The notes: generated from the sequence alone by a model not told the origin. Positions 27,996 to 37,362 are shown, counted from the stretch's first letter. The stretch is 64,000 bases of DNA from Clostridia bacterium (GCA_021205365.1 JAJPXP010000015.1:57356-121355), one strand, 5' to 3'. Numbers and translations: made by a program.

Positions 27996-28960
27996 GGATT
28001 GCGGCAGCCGTTTTTCTCGGCTTTTTGATAGATTGTGTATTGGGTGACCCAGAGAATATATGGCACCCGGTGATGGGTATCGGTTCCATGATTTCGTTTT
28101 GGAAAAAGCATCTGCGGAACTGGTTTCCGAAATCTGATCGGGGACAATTTTATGCAGGAATCCTGTTATGGTTTCTCGTTGTCATCCCAGCCTGGCTGAT
28201 TCCTTGTGCATTGCTGTGGGTAGCCGGTATGCTGCATCCGATGGTACGATTTGTGTTGGAAACAATATTTTGCTGGCAGATTTTTGCTGCAAAATCGTTA
28301 AAGGTGGCAGCCCTGCGGGTCTATCACGCATTAAAAGCCGGGGATTTGCCGCTTGCACGGAAATATGTTTCGTGGATTGTAGGACGCGATACGGCAGAAT
28401 TGAACGAACAACAGGTGACAAAAGCTGCTGTGGAAACTGTTGCGGAAAACACCAGTGATGGTGTCATTGCTCCTTTGTGCTTTCTGCTGGTCGGCGGCGC
28501 ACCGCTGGGGTTTGCCTATAAAGCCGTGAACACACTGGATTCCATGGTAGGCTATAAAAATGACGAATTTTTATATTTTGGACGGTTTTCTGCTAAAATG
28601 GATGATGTATGGAATTTTATTCCGGCACGTCTCAGTGGTTTGCTGTTTGTGCTGTGTGCAAAGCCTGCGGGACTGCATATGCGCGGTGCCTGGAACTGTT
28701 TCCAGCGTGACCGGCTGCAGCATGCAAGCCCCAATTCCGCGCAGACGGAATCTGCCTGTGCCGGTGCATTGGGCGTCCAGCTGGCTGGAAATGCGTATTA
28801 TTTTGGAAAACGATATGAAAAGCCGACATTAGGCGATGATATCAGACCGATTGAGCCGGAGGATATTGTGCGGACAAACCGCCTGATGTACTGGTCTTCC
28901 GTGGTGGCAGTTATCGGGCTATGTGTGCTGCGTTGTCTGATAACGCAGTGGATATGGTAG
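27992..28960 (+). CDS. cbiB: Adenosylcobinamide-phosphate synthase
   Basis: A membrane protein of 322 residues with DPENIWHPVMGIGSMI near the N-terminus and ETVAENTSDGVIAPLCF, both hallmarks of CbiB. It attaches aminopropanol phosphate, the product chain of CobD, to adenosylcobyric acid. ATG 27992 overlaps the previous stop and follows AAGGAGGA. The contiguous, overlapping part of the operon ends here. Confidence 0.94.
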   Translation: MRIAAAVFLGFLIDCVLGDPENIWHPVMGIGSMISFWKKHLRNWFPKSDRGQFYAGILLWFLVVIPAWLIPCALLWVAGMLHPMVRFVLETIFCWQIFAAKSLKVAALRVYHALKAGDLPLARKYVSWIVGRDTAELNEQQVTKAAVETVAENTSDGVIAPLCFLLVGGAPLGFAYKAVNTLDSMVGYKNDEFLYFGRFSAKMDDVWNFIPARLSGLLFVLCAKPAGLHMRGAWNCFQRDRLQHASPNSAQTESACAGALGVQLAGNAYYFGKRYEKPTLGDDIRPIEPEDIVRTNRLMYWSSVVAVIGLCVLRCLITQWIW

Positions 28961-29000
28961 TCATGATTTGATGAAACGTCAATTTGAGGAGAAATCATGT

Positions 29001-29990
29001 ATGTTTGAAATTGTATTACTCATTTTGATTGCGGTATTTTCTGTAGTTTTACAGATTGTCGTTCACGAAGCAGGACACCTTGTGTTTGGTCTTGCAACTG
29101 GGTATCGTTTTATTTCTTTTACAATATTTCATTTTAAGATATATAAAGAAAATGAAAAAATATCGATCGGAAAATCAAGTGTTGCAGGTGCTGGCGGTCA
29201 ATGTGCTATGGAACCAGGGGATGAAGAAAGTGATAATATTCCGTATTTTTTGTACAATGCAGGAGGAGTTATATTCAATTTACTCTCAGGTATCCTTTTT
29301 AGCGCAATTGCGTTCATGTTTCCTGAGGGAACCATGATGAGAACGGCACCTGTGTTTGCAGCTATTGTAAGTTTCTTTTTTGTAGTGTCTAATGGAATAC
29401 CGATGCGAACAAGATTGATTGCTAACGATGCTTATAATATCTTAATGATGATAGGAAATCCGAGTGCCAGACGCGCATTTTGGAGAATCATGAAAATAAA
29501 TGCAGCTGGATCAGAGGGAAAAACGCCTTTAGATCTTCCTGAAGAGTGGTTCGCTGATTTGCCGGATAATGACTATCGAAATCCCTTGCTATGCGGATTT
29601 GCAATTGATAGAATTTATTATCATTTAGAGCGACAAAATTATAAAAAAGTACTTTTTATATGTAATAAAATCATTGAAACAAAAGGCGTTTTGGGCATTT
29701 ATAGAAATGAAGCAATCTGCGAAAAACAGTTTTGTGAAATTATGTTGGCTGTCAAAGCAGGTTCAGAGAATGTTGAATATTCATTAAAAGATAAAATATT
29801 GAAGGAACGGCTTGATCCGTTAACTTCATACCATACGATATATGCTCATGCGGCATTTGTACTGCATGATAAAAATAAAGCGGCGCAGACAATACGTGAT
29901 TTTCATATTATGTGCCGTAAAGATTGCAATAAATGTATTGTGGAATATGAAAAATATATATTCGGTTTATTGGAAATTATTTCATTTTAA
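29001..29990 (+). CDS. M50-like membrane metalloprotease (HEAGH motif)
   Basis: The protein starts with a hydrophobic segment containing HEAGH at residues 22-26, the zinc motif of site-2-protease-type M50 peptidases. Two or more further spans follow to about residue 145. The soluble C-terminal half (about 180 residues) looks helical. ATG 29001 is chosen because GAGGAG lies 9 bases upstream; an in-frame ATG at 28971 lacks one. Codon use is AT-rich compared with the cob genes on both sides. The substrate is unknown and a link to cobalamin is not evident. The second metal-ligand motif was not identified. Confidence 0.68.
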   Translation: MFEIVLLILIAVFSVVLQIVVHEAGHLVFGLATGYRFISFTIFHFKIYKENEKISIGKSSVAGAGGQCAMEPGDEESDNIPYFLYNAGGVIFNLLSGILFSAIAFMFPEGTMMRTAPVFAAIVSFFFVVSNGIPMRTRLIANDAYNILMMIGNPSARRAFWRIMKINAAGSEGKTPLDLPEEWFADLPDNDYRNPLLCGFAIDRIYYHLERQNYKKVLFICNKIIETKGVLGIYRNEAICEKQFCEIMLAVKAGSENVEYSLKDKILKERLDPLTSYHTIYAHAAFVLHDKNKAAQTIRDFHIMCRKDCNKCIVEYEKYIFGLLEIISF

Positions 29991-30069
29991 ACGTAAAACT
30001 GAAGATGAAGTAATTTGTCAATTTTAAGATGGATATATTATCAGAAAATAAATATAAGAGGGGATGGAT

Positions 30070-31773
30070 ATGACGGAAAGCAGACATGGCGGAGATATTT
30101 ACGCTGACGATTGGGTATCGGAACCGCTGGACTTTTCTGCCAGCATCAATCCTCTTGGTATGCCGGAAGGCGTACAGGAAGCTGCGAAGCAGGCATTGGC
30201 AGGCTGTGTACATTATCCTGACCCACAATGCCGGAAATTACGGAAGGCCATTGCAAAGAGAGAAAATGTATTAGAAAATCAGGTTTTCTGTGGGAATGGT
30301 GCAGCAGATGTATTATATCGGCTGCTGTTTGCCTTGAAACCAAAAAGAATCTTGCTTCCGGCACCGACATTTGCGGAATATGAGCAGGCAGCAAAGCTTG
30401 CAGGCAGTGACATTGTCCGGTTTTCTTTGCAGGAATCGGATGGCTTTGCGGTTTCCGCCCACTTTTGGGATGCGGTAACACCGGAAACAGATGCAGTGAT
30501 TTTATGTAATCCCAATAATCCAACCGGACAAGTGATGCCGAGATGGCTGGTGAAGAAAGGTATGGAACGCTGTGCTGCAGTCGGTGCAAAGCTGATTGTA
30601 GATGAATGCTTCCATGATTTTCTTGATGAGCCGGAGCTAGTTAGGATGACAGGATATGTGGCAGAGCATACAAACCTGATTCTGTTGCGTTCCTTTACAA
30701 AAATGTATGCTGTGCCGGGGATCCGGCTGGGCTACTGCCTGTCATCAGATGCTACATTGCTGGATAGGCTGTATGATATGGGCGCGCCGTGGTCTGTGTC
30801 CGTGATTGCACAGGCGTGCGGTATCGCAGCGGCGCAGGACGTCACATTTCCGGTGCAGACACGGAAATACATTGCAGCACAGAGGACATATTTGCAAAAG
30901 GGCTTACAGGAGCTTGGATTTACCGTCATTCCGGGGAAAGCAAATTTTTTGCTGTGCAAAAATGAAAGTGCACCAGATTTGGTGTGGAAAATGCGTCAAG
31001 AGGGTATTTTAATCCGCTCCTGTGGGAATTTTGCCGGATTGGATGACCGGTGGTTCCGTGTTGCGGTGCGGACCGAAGCAGAGAATTTTGTATTACTTCA
31101 TACATTGCGCGATATTGTGAGAGGAGAAGAACAAATGGAAAAACAAAAAAATAACCCATGGGAGTCAATTCATTTAACCGATTATGAAAATCATATGAGC
31201 CTGGACAACGTATATCAGCTTCAGGCAATGAACCAAATGATGAAAGAACAGTTTTATACGCATCCTGTGAAATCCGCTATGATTTTGGGAGTTGCCGGTG
31301 GAAATGGCTTGGAGCACATTGATACACATACATTTGATAAGGTTTATGGTGTTGATATCAATAAAAATTATTTGGATACCTGTAAATATCGCTATCCGCA
31401 TTTACAGGATACATTTGAGCCGCTCTGCACAGATTTGATGCAGGATAGTGCACAACTACCACATGCGGAATTATTGATTGCGAATCTCCTGATTGAGTAT
31501 ATCGGTTACGCAAGCTTTCAGAATACAGTCAAAAAGGTCAAACCGGGATATGTATCGTGTATCATCCAAGTGAACAGTGATGAAGAATTTGTTTCTGATT
31601 CCCCTTATCTGCATGTGTTTGACCGTCTGGGAGAGGTACTTCATGAGATCGGAGAAAACGGCTTGACAGACGCAATGCTTGCAATCGGATACCAAAAGGA
31701 GCTTCAGATGGAAACGCCCTTGCCGAACGGAAAAAAGCTGGTCAGAATTGATTTTTCTCAAAATGGAGTGTAA
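30070..31773 (+). CDS. cobD: L-threonine-phosphate decarboxylase (CobD) fused in frame to a class I SAM methyltransferase
   Basis: Residues 1 to about 350 are a PLP-dependent CobD/aminotransferase fold: ESRHGGDIYADD, DFSASINPLGMP, LCNPNNPTGQV and the PLP lysine in RSFTKMYAVPGIRLG. CobD supplies (R)-1-amino-2-propanol phosphate for CbiB. From residue 356 the frame runs without a stop into a 212-residue class I methyltransferase with NPWESIHLTDYENHM and the SAM-binding MILGVAGGNGLEHI. An in-frame ATG with its own GAGGAGAAG site marks the junction. A start at ATG 30070 gives better spacing to AGAGGGG than ATG 30064. The substrate of the methyltransferase is unknown. Confidence 0.85.
   Translation: MTESRHGGDIYADDWVSEPLDFSASINPLGMPEGVQEAAKQALAGCVHYPDPQCRKLRKAIAKRENVLENQVFCGNGAADVLYRLLFALKPKRILLPAPTFAEYEQAAKLAGSDIVRFSLQESDGFAVSAHFWDAVTPETDAVILCNPNNPTGQVMPRWLVKKGMERCAAVGAKLIVDECFHDFLDEPELVRMTGYVAEHTNLILLRSFTKMYAVPGIRLGYCLSSDATLLDRLYDMGAPWSVSVIAQACGIAAAQDVTFPVQTRKYIAAQRTYLQKGLQELGFTVIPGKANFLLCKNESAPDLVWKMRQEGILIRSCGNFAGLDDRWFRVAVRTEAENFVLLHTLRDIVRGEEQMEKQKNNPWESIHLTDYENHMSLDNVYQLQAMNQMMKEQFYTHPVKSAMILGVAGGNGLEHIDTHTFDKVYGVDINKNYLDTCKYRYPHLQDTFEPLCTDLMQDSAQLPHAELLIANLLIEYIGYASFQNTVKKVKPGYVSCIIQVNSDEEFVSDSPYLHVFDRLGEVLHEIGENGLTDAMLAIGYQKELQMETPLPNGKKLVRIDFSQNGV
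31119..31137 (+). promoter_or_regulatory. Internal ribosome binding site and start at the CobD-methyltransferase junction
   Basis: GAGAGGAGAAG ends about 5 bases before ATG 31135, which is in frame with cobD and begins the methyltransferase part (MEKQKNNPWES). A TGA lies one frame off at 31118-31120. The methyltransferase may therefore also be made alone, or the fusion may have arisen by a small indel from an ordinary two-gene arrangement. Confidence 0.7.
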
Positions 31774-31942
31774 ATAGCAAATGTGATCTGCCTCAAGCCA
31801 ACTTGCAGCTGTGATATCCGGATTATTGTCAACGGCAAGGCATGGAACATGATACCGCAGAAGCAGAACGGTGTTTTTGGGTGATTTGAGACAGCTGTGA
31901 ATTGTAGATGATTACGATAAGATGATAGAAAGCGGGGTTATG
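31774..31942 (+). other. Intergenic stretch with an unexplained short frame
   Basis: A frame from GTG 31782 to TGA about 100 bases later would give a 33-residue peptide containing KPTCSCDIRIIVNGKAWNM. It lacks a clear ribosome binding site. It may be the remnant of a longer gene or simply noncoding. Confidence 0.3.
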
Positions 31943-32464
31943 ATGGTTAGAAAAGCTGTGTTGGCGGATCTAGATGGCATTGAAAAGAATTACGTAGAGT
32001 TGCTGACTCATGAAAAAGAGCATGGTGCATTCACAGTCTGGCAATTGGGCGTTTATCCAACGAGAGAGACTGCTGAAAAAAGCTTATCGAATGGAAGCCT
32101 ATATGTGATTGAACGGGAAAATGAAATTTGTGCGAGCATGATTCTAAATCAAGTACAGCCAAAAGAATACAATATAATAAAATGGAAATGTGATGCAAAT
32201 GCAGAGGAAGTAATGGTCGTTCATCTGCTTTGTGTTCCTCCTTTGCAAGGCGGTTGTGGATTCGGAACCGAAATGATTCACTTTGCCATTGAGAAGGGAA
32301 AACAGTTGAATTGCAAAGCGATTCGATTGGATACCGGTCTGCAAAACAAGCCGGCTATCGCTTTATATACGAAGCTTGGGTTTGAACTTGCGGGAACGGC
32401 AAATATGTTCATCGGAGGCACTATTGAGCATAAAAATCATCTCTTTTTTGAATTAAAAATATAA
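31943..32464 (+). CDS. GNAT-family N-acetyltransferase
   Basis: The 173-residue product has the GNAT acetyl-CoA region, VMVVHLLCVPPLQGGCGFG, followed by KAIRLDTGLQNKPAIALY and the typical YTKLGFELAGT. The acyl acceptor cannot be told from sequence. ATG 31943 is favoured because GGGG lies 5 bases upstream; ATG 31940 is equally in frame. The gene is AT-richer than the cob genes and belongs to the accessory stretch. Confidence 0.82.
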   Translation: MVRKAVLADLDGIEKNYVELLTHEKEHGAFTVWQLGVYPTRETAEKSLSNGSLYVIERENEICASMILNQVQPKEYNIIKWKCDANAEEVMVVHLLCVPPLQGGCGFGTEMIHFAIEKGKQLNCKAIRLDTGLQNKPAIALYTKLGFELAGTANMFIGGTIEHKNHLFFELKI

Positions 32465-32530
32465 TACCACCCAGCTTTACAATTCTTTTCACACGATGGA
32501 AAATGAGGAAAGGGAATTGGAGGGAGGATT

Positions 32531-33280
32531 ATGATGCGACAAAAAGCGCTGAATGGAAATCAATTAAAAGTGATAGCAATGATTGCTATGACAATTGACC
32601 ACGTAACATCCGTATTATTTCCTGGCTATCCCACCGATTGGTGGATTGTTGTACTGCATATCATTGGAAGGCTGGCAGCGCCTATTTTTTGGTTCTTTAT
32701 TGCAGAAGGTTATCATTACACGCATGATTGGAAAAAATATGCAGAAAGACTGTTTGTCTTTGCCATAGTTGGACATTTTGCATACAACTTTGCATTTGGA
32801 ATACCATTTATACCATTTCAAACCTCTGTATTTAATCAGACAAGCGTGATATGGGCATTGTTCTGGGGACTGCTGGCATTGGTTATTGGTGACAGCAACC
32901 GATTGAAGCAATGGCAGAAAACGCTTTTGATAGCTGCAATCTGTGTGATTACATTTTGTGCAGACTGGAGCTGTATTGCAGTATTGGCAATTTTACATAT
33001 CGGCGAAAACAGGGGCAATTTCAAGAAACAAATGGCAGGAATGATGATTTGGGTATCTGCATATGCGATTGTATATGCAGTCTTTATCAATCCAACATAC
33101 GGTATCATTCAGTGGTTTGTTGCGCTGACAATTCCATTGCTGAAAAGCTATAACGGCAAACGGGGAAAATGGAATGGTATGAAATGGTTCTTCTATATGT
33201 ATTATCCCGCGCATCTCATCGTTTGTGGTTTGATTAGAATTGCGTTATATGGCAATATTGGTGTGATGATTGGCGGATAA
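32531..33280 (+). CDS. TraX-family membrane protein
   Basis: This 249-residue protein has about seven hydrophobic spans and the TraX-family features LKVIAMIAMTIDHV, LHIIGRLAAPIFWFFIAEG and YYPAHLIV near the C-terminus. TraX was named for F-pilin acetylation, but chromosomal Firmicute members are of unknown role, perhaps acyl transfer to an envelope component. GGAGGGAGG precedes the paired ATG codons at 32531 and 32534. No conjugation genes are nearby. Confidence 0.85.
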   Translation: MMRQKALNGNQLKVIAMIAMTIDHVTSVLFPGYPTDWWIVVLHIIGRLAAPIFWFFIAEGYHYTHDWKKYAERLFVFAIVGHFAYNFAFGIPFIPFQTSVFNQTSVIWALFWGLLALVIGDSNRLKQWQKTLLIAAICVITFCADWSCIAVLAILHIGENRGNFKKQMAGMMIWVSAYAIVYAVFINPTYGIIQWFVALTIPLLKSYNGKRGKWNGMKWFFYMYYPAHLIVCGLIRIALYGNIGVMIGG

Positions 33281-33355
33281 TACTTGTTTTACGGTAAAAC
33301 GAAAGAAAAACGGTGCGATAGATTCAGATGGCGTGGATAAAAAAGGAGAAATAAG

Positions 33356-33955
33356 ATGAAGAAAATGATCGTATTTGTACTATTGGAACAATATGCAGAT
33401 TGGGAAGCTGCCTATTTATCGTCGGCAATACACATGTTGGGACAAGGAAATTATGAGGTCAAAACGGCTTCTTTGACAAAAGAACCTGTTTCCTCTATAG
33501 GTGGGTTTCATGTTGTGCCAGATTATGACATGCAATCGATTCCTTCGGATTATGAAGCTTTGATCTTAATTGGCGGAATGACATGGCGGAATGAAAATAC
33601 CAAGCAGGTCAAAGATTTGGTACAGAATTGTTATCAAAGTGGGAAAGTATTAGGCGGTATTTGTGATGCTTCTGCTTTTTTAGGTACAGTAGGAGTATTG
33701 AATGATATAAATCATACAAGCAACGATCTGCATGATTTGAAACAATGGGCTGGTAAAGAATATACTGGCGAAGAAAAATATGTTATGAAACAGGCGGTCA
33801 GCGATCATAACGTTATTACAGCGAATGGCACAGCAGCGTTAGAATTTGCAAAAGAGGTCTTGCACACTTTGAAAGTGGCAAGTAAGGAGAAAATAGAAGA
33901 GTGGTACAATTTTCATAAGCTGGGATATTATAATGCACCTATGCCTGAGATGTAA
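33356..33955 (+). CDS. DJ-1/PfpI-family protein (YdeA-like)
   Basis: The 199-residue protein has a flavodoxin-like DJ-1/PfpI fold with ALILIGGMTWR and the nucleophile-elbow cysteine in GGICDASAFLG. Family members act as glyoxalases, deglycases, stress chaperones or proteases, and sequence does not separate these. AAGGAGAAATA precedes the ATG. It lies in the AT-rich accessory block. Confidence 0.85.
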   Translation: MKKMIVFVLLEQYADWEAAYLSSAIHMLGQGNYEVKTASLTKEPVSSIGGFHVVPDYDMQSIPSDYEALILIGGMTWRNENTKQVKDLVQNCYQSGKVLGGICDASAFLGTVGVLNDINHTSNDLHDLKQWAGKEYTGEEKYVMKQAVSDHNVITANGTAALEFAKEVLHTLKVASKEKIEEWYNFHKLGYYNAPMPEM

Positions 33956-34026
33956 ATTCGAAGTTTGGAGGTTTTACAGATGCCTTTTTTCGACGCAATA
34001 CCGGCAGGGAAACGGACAAAACCTGT

Positions 34027-34629
34027 TTGGAGGCAATAGCTGTTGTCATAGGAATATTGTTTTTGGGCATCTGCTTGGGAACATTTTCAAAGTATTTGGA
34101 TTATAGGCAGGCAGAATTGCCATATGTATTGCAGATAATAGACAGGACTCTCAATCTTCATAATTTCTTGGGCAGTTTTGCGCCGTGGATGTTGATTGCT
34201 GTTTGCATAGCTGTGTATAGCCGGACGCCGGTAGCAGCTGCCATCCATGTTTTTCTCTTTTTTGCCGGAATGGTATCCAGCTATTATTTATACTGCAATT
34301 TTGTGGCTGGATTTTTCCCGAAAAGCTATGCGATGATCTGGGCCGGATTGACCATCTTATCACCGTTTCTTGCATGTATATGCTGGTATGCGAAAGGAAA
34401 GGGAACGATAGCGCTTCTCCTTTCGGCTGGAATCGTAAGTGCCTTTATCAATACTGCTTTTGCATACGGCATGTTTTATATTTCTGTCAGTTCCTGGCTC
34501 AATGTTATTGTGTTGCTGATTGGAGTGCTTGTACTGCGTAAGCCTGCCAAGGAAATGCTAACCATGATTGGAGCAGGAATTATTTTAGCAGTAATTCTGG
34601 AAACGTTGATACCGTTCTATATTTGGTAA
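34027..34629 (+). CDS. Polytopic membrane protein of unknown function, apparent 5' frameshift
   Basis: The frame encodes about 200 residues with six or seven hydrophobic spans. It would have to start at TTG 34027, which lacks a ribosome binding site. A well-placed GGAGG and ATG lie at 33967-33982, but that ATG is in another frame and stops at 34037. Adding one T to the run at 33985-33990 joins the two and gives an N-terminus MPFFRRNTGRETDKTC that runs into the TTG frame. I do not recognise the family. It may be a sequencing error, a recent mutation or slippage. Confidence 0.6.
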   Translation: MEAIAVVIGILFLGICLGTFSKYLDYRQAELPYVLQIIDRTLNLHNFLGSFAPWMLIAVCIAVYSRTPVAAAIHVFLFFAGMVSSYYLYCNFVAGFFPKSYAMIWAGLTILSPFLACICWYAKGKGTIALLLSAGIVSAFINTAFAYGMFYISVSSWLNVIVLLIGVLVLRKPAKEMLTMIGAGIILAVILETLIPFYIW

Positions 34630-34694
34630 ATATAAATCCCAAGGTATCAGGCTGTTCCAAAAATATTTTTGCAGCAATAGAAGGAGACAGACAA

Positions 34695-36197
34695 ATGGCG
34701 AAGGTAATCATGGTGCAGGGCACCACATCCAATGCAGGCAAGAGCCTGACAGTTGCTGCATTGTGCCGTATTTTTAAGCAGGATGGCTTAAAAGCAGTGC
34801 CGTTTAAATCCCAGAATATGGCGTTAAATTCCTATATTACGGCAGATGGCGCAGAGATGGGACGGGCACAGGTCATGCAGGCAGAAGCGGCAGGCATCGA
34901 ACCGGACGTGCGCATGAACCCCATTCTGCTCAAGCCGACCAGTGACTGCGGTTCCCAGATAATTGTTAATGGCAAAGTACGGGGCACCATGCGGGCAAAG
35001 GACTATTATCCTTATAAAAAACAGTTGATTCCTGATATTCTGCAGGCTTACAACAGCCTTGCAGAGGAATATGATGTGATTGTCATAGAAGGGGCAGGTT
35101 CTCCTGCAGAAATCAATCTGAGGGAGAATGATATTGTCAATATGGGCCTTGCAGAGCTGGTAGACGCGCCGGTTTTGCTGGTAGGTGATATTGACCGAGG
35201 CGGCGTATTTGCTTCGTTATATGGTACGGTAGCGTTATTGCAGCCGGAGGAACAGGAACGAATCAAGGGATTGGTTATCAATAAATTCCGCGGTGATGTG
35301 GATATTCTGAAGCCGGGTCTGGATATGATGGAAGAACGGCTGCATATCCCGTTTGTGGGTGTTGTGCCATACCTGTATCTGGATATCGACGATGAGGACA
35401 GCCTGTCGGAACGGCTGCAGGCAAAGCAGCAGGCGGCTTTGCTGGACATTGCAGTTATCCGGCTGCCGCGCATTTCCAATTTTACAGATTTTGCTCCGCT
35501 GGAACGGATTCCGGGCGTTTCCGTGCGGTATATTACACGCACCCATGAGCTGAAAAATCCGGATTTGATTGTGCTTCCGGGCAGTAAGAATACCATGGAT
35601 GATTTGAAATGGATGCGTCAGAATGGACTGGAAGCTGCCGTGAAAAAATATGCCGCAGCCGGAAATCCGGTATTTGGTATCTGCGGCGGCTATCAAATGA
35701 TGGGGCTGACACTGGCAGACCCGGAGAGCGTGGAAGCAGGCGGCTTCATCGATGGCATGTGCTTGCTGCCAACACATACGACCTTCTGTGCCGACAAGAC
35801 GACCACACAGGTGCATGGTGTGATGGAATCTGTAGATGGCTTATTTTCCAGCCTGTCCGGTGCGGAATTTGACGGTTATGAAATCCATATGGGCGAAACA
35901 GTGCATGAGAATACGGCGAAACCGCTGACAGCTATCACGCGGGGAAAACAATTGGTAATGGACGGCACACAAAGCGGCAATTGTTATGGTACCTATGTCC
36001 ATGGGATCTTTGACCGGGAAGGGATCAGCAAAGCTTTGATTTCTGCTTTAATGGAACGAAAAGGCATATCAGCCGCTGATGTACAGGCTTTTGATGCAGA
36101 AACATACAAACAACAGCAATATGATGCACTGGCAGATGCCGTGCGCCATGCGCTGGATATGGATGCGGTTTACCGTATTTTGAACCGTGAGGTGTGA
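34695..36197 (+). CDS. cbiP: Cobyric acid synthase
   Basis: The 500-residue protein begins [18 protein letters not shown], the CbiP/CobQ P-loop, and has [10 protein letters not shown] and [20 protein letters not shown]-terminal glutamine amidotransferase domain has [10 protein letters not shown] as the nucleophile elbow and TYVHGIFD. It amidates side chains b, d, e and g of adenosylcobyrinate a,c-diamide. AAGGAG precedes ATG 34695. The cobalamin genes resume here after the accessory block. Confidence 0.95.
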   Translation: MAKVIMVQGTTSNAGKSLTVAALCRIFKQDGLKAVPFKSQNMALNSYITADGAEMGRAQVMQAEAAGIEPDVRMNPILLKPTSDCGSQIIVNGKVRGTMRAKDYYPYKKQLIPDILQAYNSLAEEYDVIVIEGAGSPAEINLRENDIVNMGLAELVDAPVLLVGDIDRGGVFASLYGTVALLQPEEQERIKGLVINKFRGDVDILKPGLDMMEERLHIPFVGVVPYLYLDIDDEDSLSERLQAKQQAALLDIAVIRLPRISNFTDFAPLERIPGVSVRYITRTHELKNPDLIVLPGSKNTMDDLKWMRQNGLEAAVKKYAAAGNPVFGICGGYQMMGLTLADPESVEAGGFIDGMCLLPTHTTFCADKTTTQVHGVMESVDGLFSSLSGAEFDGYEIHMGETVHENTAKPLTAITRGKQLVMDGTQSGNCYGTYVHGIFDREGISKALISALMERKGISAADVQAFDAETYKQQQYDALADAVRHALDMDAVYRILNREV

Positions 36198-36198
36198 G

Positions 36199-36720
36199 AT
36201 GGAGCAGGGACTGATTCATATTTACTGTGGTGATGGAAAAGGAAAGACAACCAGTGCCTTTGGGCTTGCCTTACGTTGTGCCGGAACCGGAGAGCGGGTG
36301 CGCATTGTACAATTCCTCAAGGGAGGAGAAACCGGCGAAGTGACCGCCATGCAGCGCATGCCAAATGTAGAAATCTTGCGTGCCAAGCAGGGGACAAAAT
36401 TCACCTTTCAGATGAATGAAACGGAATTTATCCAGGCAAAGCGCGACCATACAGCGCTTTTGGATAACGCTTTTGCACAGGCAGAAGGGCTGCGTATGCT
36501 GGTTCTGGATGAAATTATGGCTGCCTGTACCACAGGCATGGTGGACGAAGCTCATTTGATTGATTTGATCCAAAACAAGCCGGAACGGCTGGAGCTGGTT
36601 CTCACTGGAAGAAATCCATCCGAACAGCTGCTTGCATTGGCGGATTATATTACAGAGATGAAAAAAGTGCGGCACCCTTATGACAAAGGGATTGCTGCAC
36701 GAAAAGGAATAGAGAGGTAA
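36199..36720 (+). CDS. cobO: Cob(I)yrinic acid a,c-diamide adenosyltransferase
   Basis: The 173-residue protein has the P-loop IYCGDGKGKTTSAFG and the segment MLVLDEIMAACTTGMV typical of CobA/CobO/BtuR. It transfers the adenosyl group of ATP to reduced cobalt. The start is one base after the cbiP stop, and cbiC follows within 3 bases. The symbol follows Pseudomonas naming to avoid confusion with the cobA methyltransferase. Confidence 0.94.
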   Translation: MEQGLIHIYCGDGKGKTTSAFGLALRCAGTGERVRIVQFLKGGETGEVTAMQRMPNVEILRAKQGTKFTFQMNETEFIQAKRDHTALLDNAFAQAEGLRMLVLDEIMAACTTGMVDEAHLIDLIQNKPERLELVLTGRNPSEQLLALADYITEMKKVRHPYDKGIAARKGIER

Positions 36721-36723
36721 TGC

Positions 36724-37362
36724 ATGGAAATGGAATATGTAAAGCCTGCGGATATTGAAAAGCGCAGCTTTGAAATGATCACAAAGGAATTGGGGGATAG
36801 AACCTTTCCGGAGGAGATTGCACCAGTGGTAAAGCGTGTCATCCATACCACTGCAGATTTTGATTATGCAGATAACCTTGTGTTTTCCGAAGGGGCAGTT
36901 CTGTGTGCTATGGAGGCGGTACGCAAAGGTGCACATATTGTTACGGATACCAATATGGCAAAGGCTGGCATCAACAAGAAAATACTCGAAAGCTTCGGCG
37001 GGGAGGTGCATTGCTTTGTTGCGGACCCGGATGTTGCGGCGGAGGCAAAACAGCGGGGGGTGACGCGTTCCATTGTTTCGATGGAACGCGCCGCAAAACT
37101 GGATGTACCGGTGATTTTTGCCATTGGCAACGCGCCGACAGCGTTGCTTCAGCTGGAAAAGCTGATAAAAGAGGGAACACTAAGGCCGGAATTGGTGATC
37201 GGTGTTCCGGTGGGCTTTGTAAATGTTGTGGAATCCAAGGAGCGGATGATTGCTTCTGGTGTGCCGTATATTGTTGCGAGGGGCCGTAAGGGCGGCAGCA
37301 ATGTTGCAGCATCCATTGTGAATGCGATTCTGTACCAGCTGGTGCACCGTGAGGGCTTTTAA
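36724..37362 (+). CDS. cbiC: Precorrin-8X/cobalt-precorrin-8 methylmutase
   Basis: The 212-residue protein has VIHTTADFDYADNL with the catalytic histidine, plus TDTNMAKAGI and GVPVGFVNVVESKE, all typical of CbiC/CobH. It moves the methyl group from C11 to C12 to form cobyrinate. It ends the cobalamin set and converges, with overlapping stop codons, on the minus-strand gene at 37359. No separate terminator is visible. Confidence 0.95.
   Translation: MEMEYVKPADIEKRSFEMITKELGDRTFPEEIAPVVKRVIHTTADFDYADNLVFSEGAVLCAMEAVRKGAHIVTDTNMAKAGINKKILESFGGEVHCFVADPDVAAEAKQRGVTRSIVSMERAAKLDVPVIFAIGNAPTALLQLEKLIKEGTLRPELVIGVPVGFVNVVESKERMIASGVPYIVARGRKGGSNVAASIVNAILYQLVHREGF

Noticed and set aside
28961..34690. 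Conjugative or phage element around the TraX gene
   Set aside because: No integrase, relaxase, pilus, capsid or attachment repeats are present; chromosomal TraX relatives are common.
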